From positions 1 through 8,098 of the forward strand of contig CANCOG010000214.1 in the NCBI GenBank assembly GCA_947379685.1: a stretch of 8,098 nucleotides of DNA, read 5' to 3'. The translations under genes and the position numbers were made by a program. The notes beneath the pieces are model-generated. The model was not told where the DNA came from and did not search any database. It saw only the letters and a list, made by a program, of their open reading frames with translations. The DNA comes from Flavipsychrobacter stenotrophus (lineage in GTDB: Bacteria > Bacteroidota > Bacteroidia > Chitinophagales > Chitinophagaceae). Of this stretch, positions 6,328 through 8,098 are shown piece by piece (within the stretch, counting starts at the first letter, position 1; every line of letters starts with the position of its first letter).

Positions 6328-6876
6328 GTGGAAATAAAGGCGCTTTATGACAGGATTCCCCGATTAGTAAAAATATTTTTGCTGCGGGCAACAATAATTT
6401 TCGTTGCGTGGCAACTACTTTATCACTTCGTTTTAGACCCAACCAGGTTTCCCGATAAAATATTAACAAATATTACCTGTTTTTCAACCTCTGAAATGCT
6501 TTCGCTATTCTACAACAATGTAGTGGCGTTTTATATCCATAATATTGACTTGAGGTTTGCCGCCATTAGAATAAACGGCAAGGTAGCCATTGCCATCGCC
6601 GACCCCTGCAACGCACTGGAAATATATGTACTTTATGTAGCGTTTCTCTTCTGCTTTCCCGGAAACTTAAAAAGGCGATTGGCTTTTATTATGCTGGGAC
6701 TACCTATTATTTATATCATTAACACCATTAGGTGCGTACTAATTGCCTGGCTCAACTTATACCATCCAGCATGGTCCGATTTTAGCCATCATTATGTTTT
6801 TACAACCGCTGTTTACCTCATAGTTTTCTACATTTGGGTCTTATACAGCAAAAAAGGAATAGGAAATGCTGCATAG
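6328..6876 (+). CDS. exosortase family membrane protease (short Bacteroidota type, XrtX/XrtF-like)
   Basis: This encodes 182 residues from GTG 6328. The frame is also open from GTG 6283 and TTG 6319, and no in-frame ATG lies near the start. 6328 is preferred because 6283 would leave almost no leader behind the -7 box and the added residues (WDDHVILLK) look unlike a membrane-protein start. Seen: a hydrophobic helix near 16-36, then the signature DPCNALEIY with catalytic Cys94, a helix at 96-110, the hydrophobic stretch 117-145 containing INTIR with Arg135, and SHHYVF with His154/155 leading into a last helix at 156-173. This Cys-Arg-His order within membrane helices defines exosortases and archaeosortases. 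Known role: cleavage and transfer of proteins bearing a C-terminal sorting signal (PEP-CTERM-like), often linked to extracellular polysaccharide. Proteobacterial EpsH is longer. The exact subtype cannot be settled by eye. It forms an operon with the next gene. Confidence 0.8.
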   Translation: MEIKALYDRIPRLVKIFLLRATIIFVAWQLLYHFVLDPTRFPDKILTNITCFSTSEMLSLFYNNVVAFYIHNIDLRFAAIRINGKVAIAIADPCNALEIYVLYVAFLFCFPGNLKRRLAFIMLGLPIIYIINTIRCVLIAWLNLYHPAWSDFSHHYVFTTAVYLIVFYIWVLYSKKGIGNAA

Positions 6877-7276
6877 TGTTCGTTTCATTTCGTCCCTGAT
6901 CATTATTCTGCTGCTCAGCTGGATCAATATTTACTATCTGGGTACATCGGAAGTAAAACTTTTTTCACCCCTGATGACTCAGTTTCTGCATTGTGTTGTT
7001 ATGGGCCTCACTGGATTAACAGGCTATTTCTACTGGAAAAATGACGAAAAGTGGATCAACATATTGTGGACAGGGCTGTACCTGATTGTATTTTTTATTA
7101 TTGGCGTTGTTGCTTTGATATATGTATTTAAGGGCTCTATGCTCGACCTAAGCTGGAATGCAGTAATCTCTGAAATCCGGAATGCATTTACCGGGCCTTT
7201 ACCGTTCCTTGTTTTTGCCCTGCTGGTCAAGGTCATCAACAACACCAAAAAAATGGACATACCGGCAAAAAGCTAG
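6866..7276 (+). CDS. four-helix exosortase-associated membrane protein
   Basis: This encodes 136 residues from ATG 6866, which overlaps the end of the exosortase gene by 11 nt, so the two are translationally coupled. AAAGGA at 6853-6858, inside the upstream gene, is a plausible ribosome binding site 7 nt before the ATG. Four hydrophobic segments are seen at about 5-26, 37-56, 63-88 and 108-125, with a basic tail (NNTKKMDIPAKS) and no catalytic motif. Known by analogy: Bacteroidota exosortases such as XrtF and XrtX are usually followed by a small family-specific membrane protein of unknown function, and size, topology and position fit this here. A role as partner or chaperone of the exosortase is inference. 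A terminator-like hairpin spans its stop. Confidence 0.7.
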   Translation: MLHSVRFISSLIIILLLSWINIYYLGTSEVKLFSPLMTQFLHCVVMGLTGLTGYFYWKNDEKWINILWTGLYLIVFFIIGVVALIYVFKGSMLDLSWNAVISEIRNAFTGPLPFLVFALLVKVINNTKKMDIPAKS

Positions 7277-7299
7277 ATCAGTTCAACTTTTGCCGTTTT
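7263..7299 (+). terminator. intrinsic terminator of the exosortase operon
   Basis: CGGCAAAA (7263-7270) pairs perfectly with TTTTGCCG (7288-7295) around a 17-nt loop, and TTTT follows at 7296-7299. The left arm lies in the last codons of the membrane-protein gene and the stop codon is in the loop. Read on the minus strand the same stem could also stop transcription from the RemB-like gene, whose stop is 20 nt away. Confidence 0.5.
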
Positions 7300-7315
7300 A
7301 CCTTAAAAGAACAGT

Positions 7316-8098
7316 TTAGAAAAAACTATAGTCTCGCCTTGGGGCATTAATACGCAAACCAAAGTAAATCAGGCTTGTAGTTAGGGGGCCGGTCACAGTG
7401 CCGGTTGAAGAATATGCGGGATATACATGCGATGCAGTTTCATACTTTCTGTAAATGGCGCCACCATCCAGGAAAATATTGCGGCGAATCTGGTAAGACA
7501 GGTTTACATTTATACTTTCACATGTACCCCTCACACCGTTAATCATTTTAACACCATATGTAGCCCCGCCTTTTGGTGCTGACAGATAAGAGTTGAAAAT
7601 ATTATTGCCGCTGTTCGTATGGCCTGTATCGAGCCCCTGCACATAATACATTCCCTTTACAGTGATGGTAAAGTTGCGGCAAGGCTGGTAACGTATAATC
7701 CCTATTGATTTTACAAAGCCGGCTCCTAACGGATCGGCCAGTGGCTGGTTATAATTGGTATAATTATCCAGTGTATCCTGCGAAGTGTAGGTATAAGGGC
7801 GAACAGCGTCAATTTCACCTTGAAGATCCAGATTCTTAATACCCAGGGCATCGAAATATTTGGCACCAGCCTGTATACCCCATTTATTGCCATACCAGCC
7901 CTTATTACTGAAAAACTCCGAGGACCTGAACTCGTTGAGCATAACTTGCCCGTAAAACTGTAAGTGCTTGGCAACAATTGCCTTCCCGTAAAATCCGAGC
8001 AGGGATTTATCGCCCCCTCCGTTAAAACCGTTAAGTGACAACGTAAATGCAACGGGGTTGAGATAGGAAATTTCATACACATTAGGTCGGTCGAATAC
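7316..8098 (-). CDS. RemB/Wzi-like outer-membrane beta-barrel protein, C-terminal part, 5' end outside window
   Basis: The frame is open from the window edge (8098) to a stop at 7316-7318, giving 260 residues without the N-terminus. A GTG at 8080 is not taken as the start because the preceding codons (VFDRPN) continue the same domain. Seen: NVYEISYLNP near the edge, then KAIVAKHLQFYGQ, a GNKWGIQAGAKYFDA segment, NLDLQGE, RPYTY, NYNQPLADPLGAGF and IIRYQP. Alternating strand-like stretches run to a terminal Phe. This motif order resembles gliding-motility protein RemB of Flavobacterium and the capsule-assembly Wzi barrel family. Known: RemB is a mobile cell-surface protein linked to gliding, and Wzi anchors capsule. 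Which role applies here cannot be told. The gene converges on the exosortase operon and may share its terminator hairpin. Confidence 0.65.
   Translation of the reverse strand, partial: VFDRPNVYEISYLNPVAFTLSLNGFNGGGDKSLLGFYGKAIVAKHLQFYGQVMLNEFRSSEFFSNKGWYGNKWGIQAGAKYFDALGIKNLDLQGEIDAVRPYTYTSQDTLDNYTNYNQPLADPLGAGFVKSIGIIRYQPCRNFTITVKGMYYVQGLDTGHTNSGNNIFNSYLSAPKGGATYGVKMINGVRGTCESINVNLSYQIRRNIFLDGGAIYRKYETASHVYPAYSSTGTVTGPLTTSLIYFGLRINAPRRDYSFF

Noticed and set aside
7726..8082. Second minus-strand frame overlapping the RemB-like gene
   Set aside because: The other frame has the coherent barrel motifs and continues to the window edge. This one is a shifted reading of the same DNA.

Overview
The window looks like chromosomal DNA of a member of the Bacteroidota, most likely of the Chitinophagaceae/Sphingobacteriales type. 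This is inferred from several things. There are TAnnTTTG-type -7 promoter boxes in front of genes, and Shine-Dalgarno sequences are mostly weak or missing. There is a short one-domain exosortase with a small membrane partner, an exported GH3/beta-lactamase-like fusion, and a RemB/Wzi-like outer-membrane protein. No rRNA, tRNA, CRISPR array, transposase or phage gene is visible.

Layout. Positions 1-403 (+) hold the 3' end of a PIN-domain (VapC-like) RNase gene and a 65-residue protein that may be an antitoxin or an orphan. A convergent gene at 417-959 (-) encodes an unrecognised membrane-anchored protein of 180 residues. It is divergent from the 3-kb gene at 1102-4110 (+), which encodes an exported NagZ-like GH3 hexosaminidase fused to a class-C beta-lactamase-type serine hydrolase. 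That gene ends in a perfect 11-bp hairpin spanning its stop codon. Next comes a POTRA-less Omp85/D15-type barrel with a TTG start (4261-5466, +), then a convergent Nudix CoA pyrophosphatase (5487-6131, -).

Divergent from the Nudix gene is a two-gene operon: an exosortase (6328-6876, +) and a four-helix membrane protein (6866-7276, +), overlapping by 11 nt and closed by a terminator-like hairpin. The last gene (7316-8098, -, truncated at its 5' end by the window edge) is the C-terminal part of a RemB/Wzi-like barrel.

Functionally the window is dominated by the cell envelope. It includes peptidoglycan or glycan turnover (GH3 fusion), outer-membrane barrels (D15-like and RemB-like) and a protein-sorting protease (exosortase). 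Apart from the exosortase pair and the possible toxin-antitoxin remnant, the genes look like separate transcription units. The part closest to an under-described system is the exosortase pair, whose sorting-signal substrates are not in the window.
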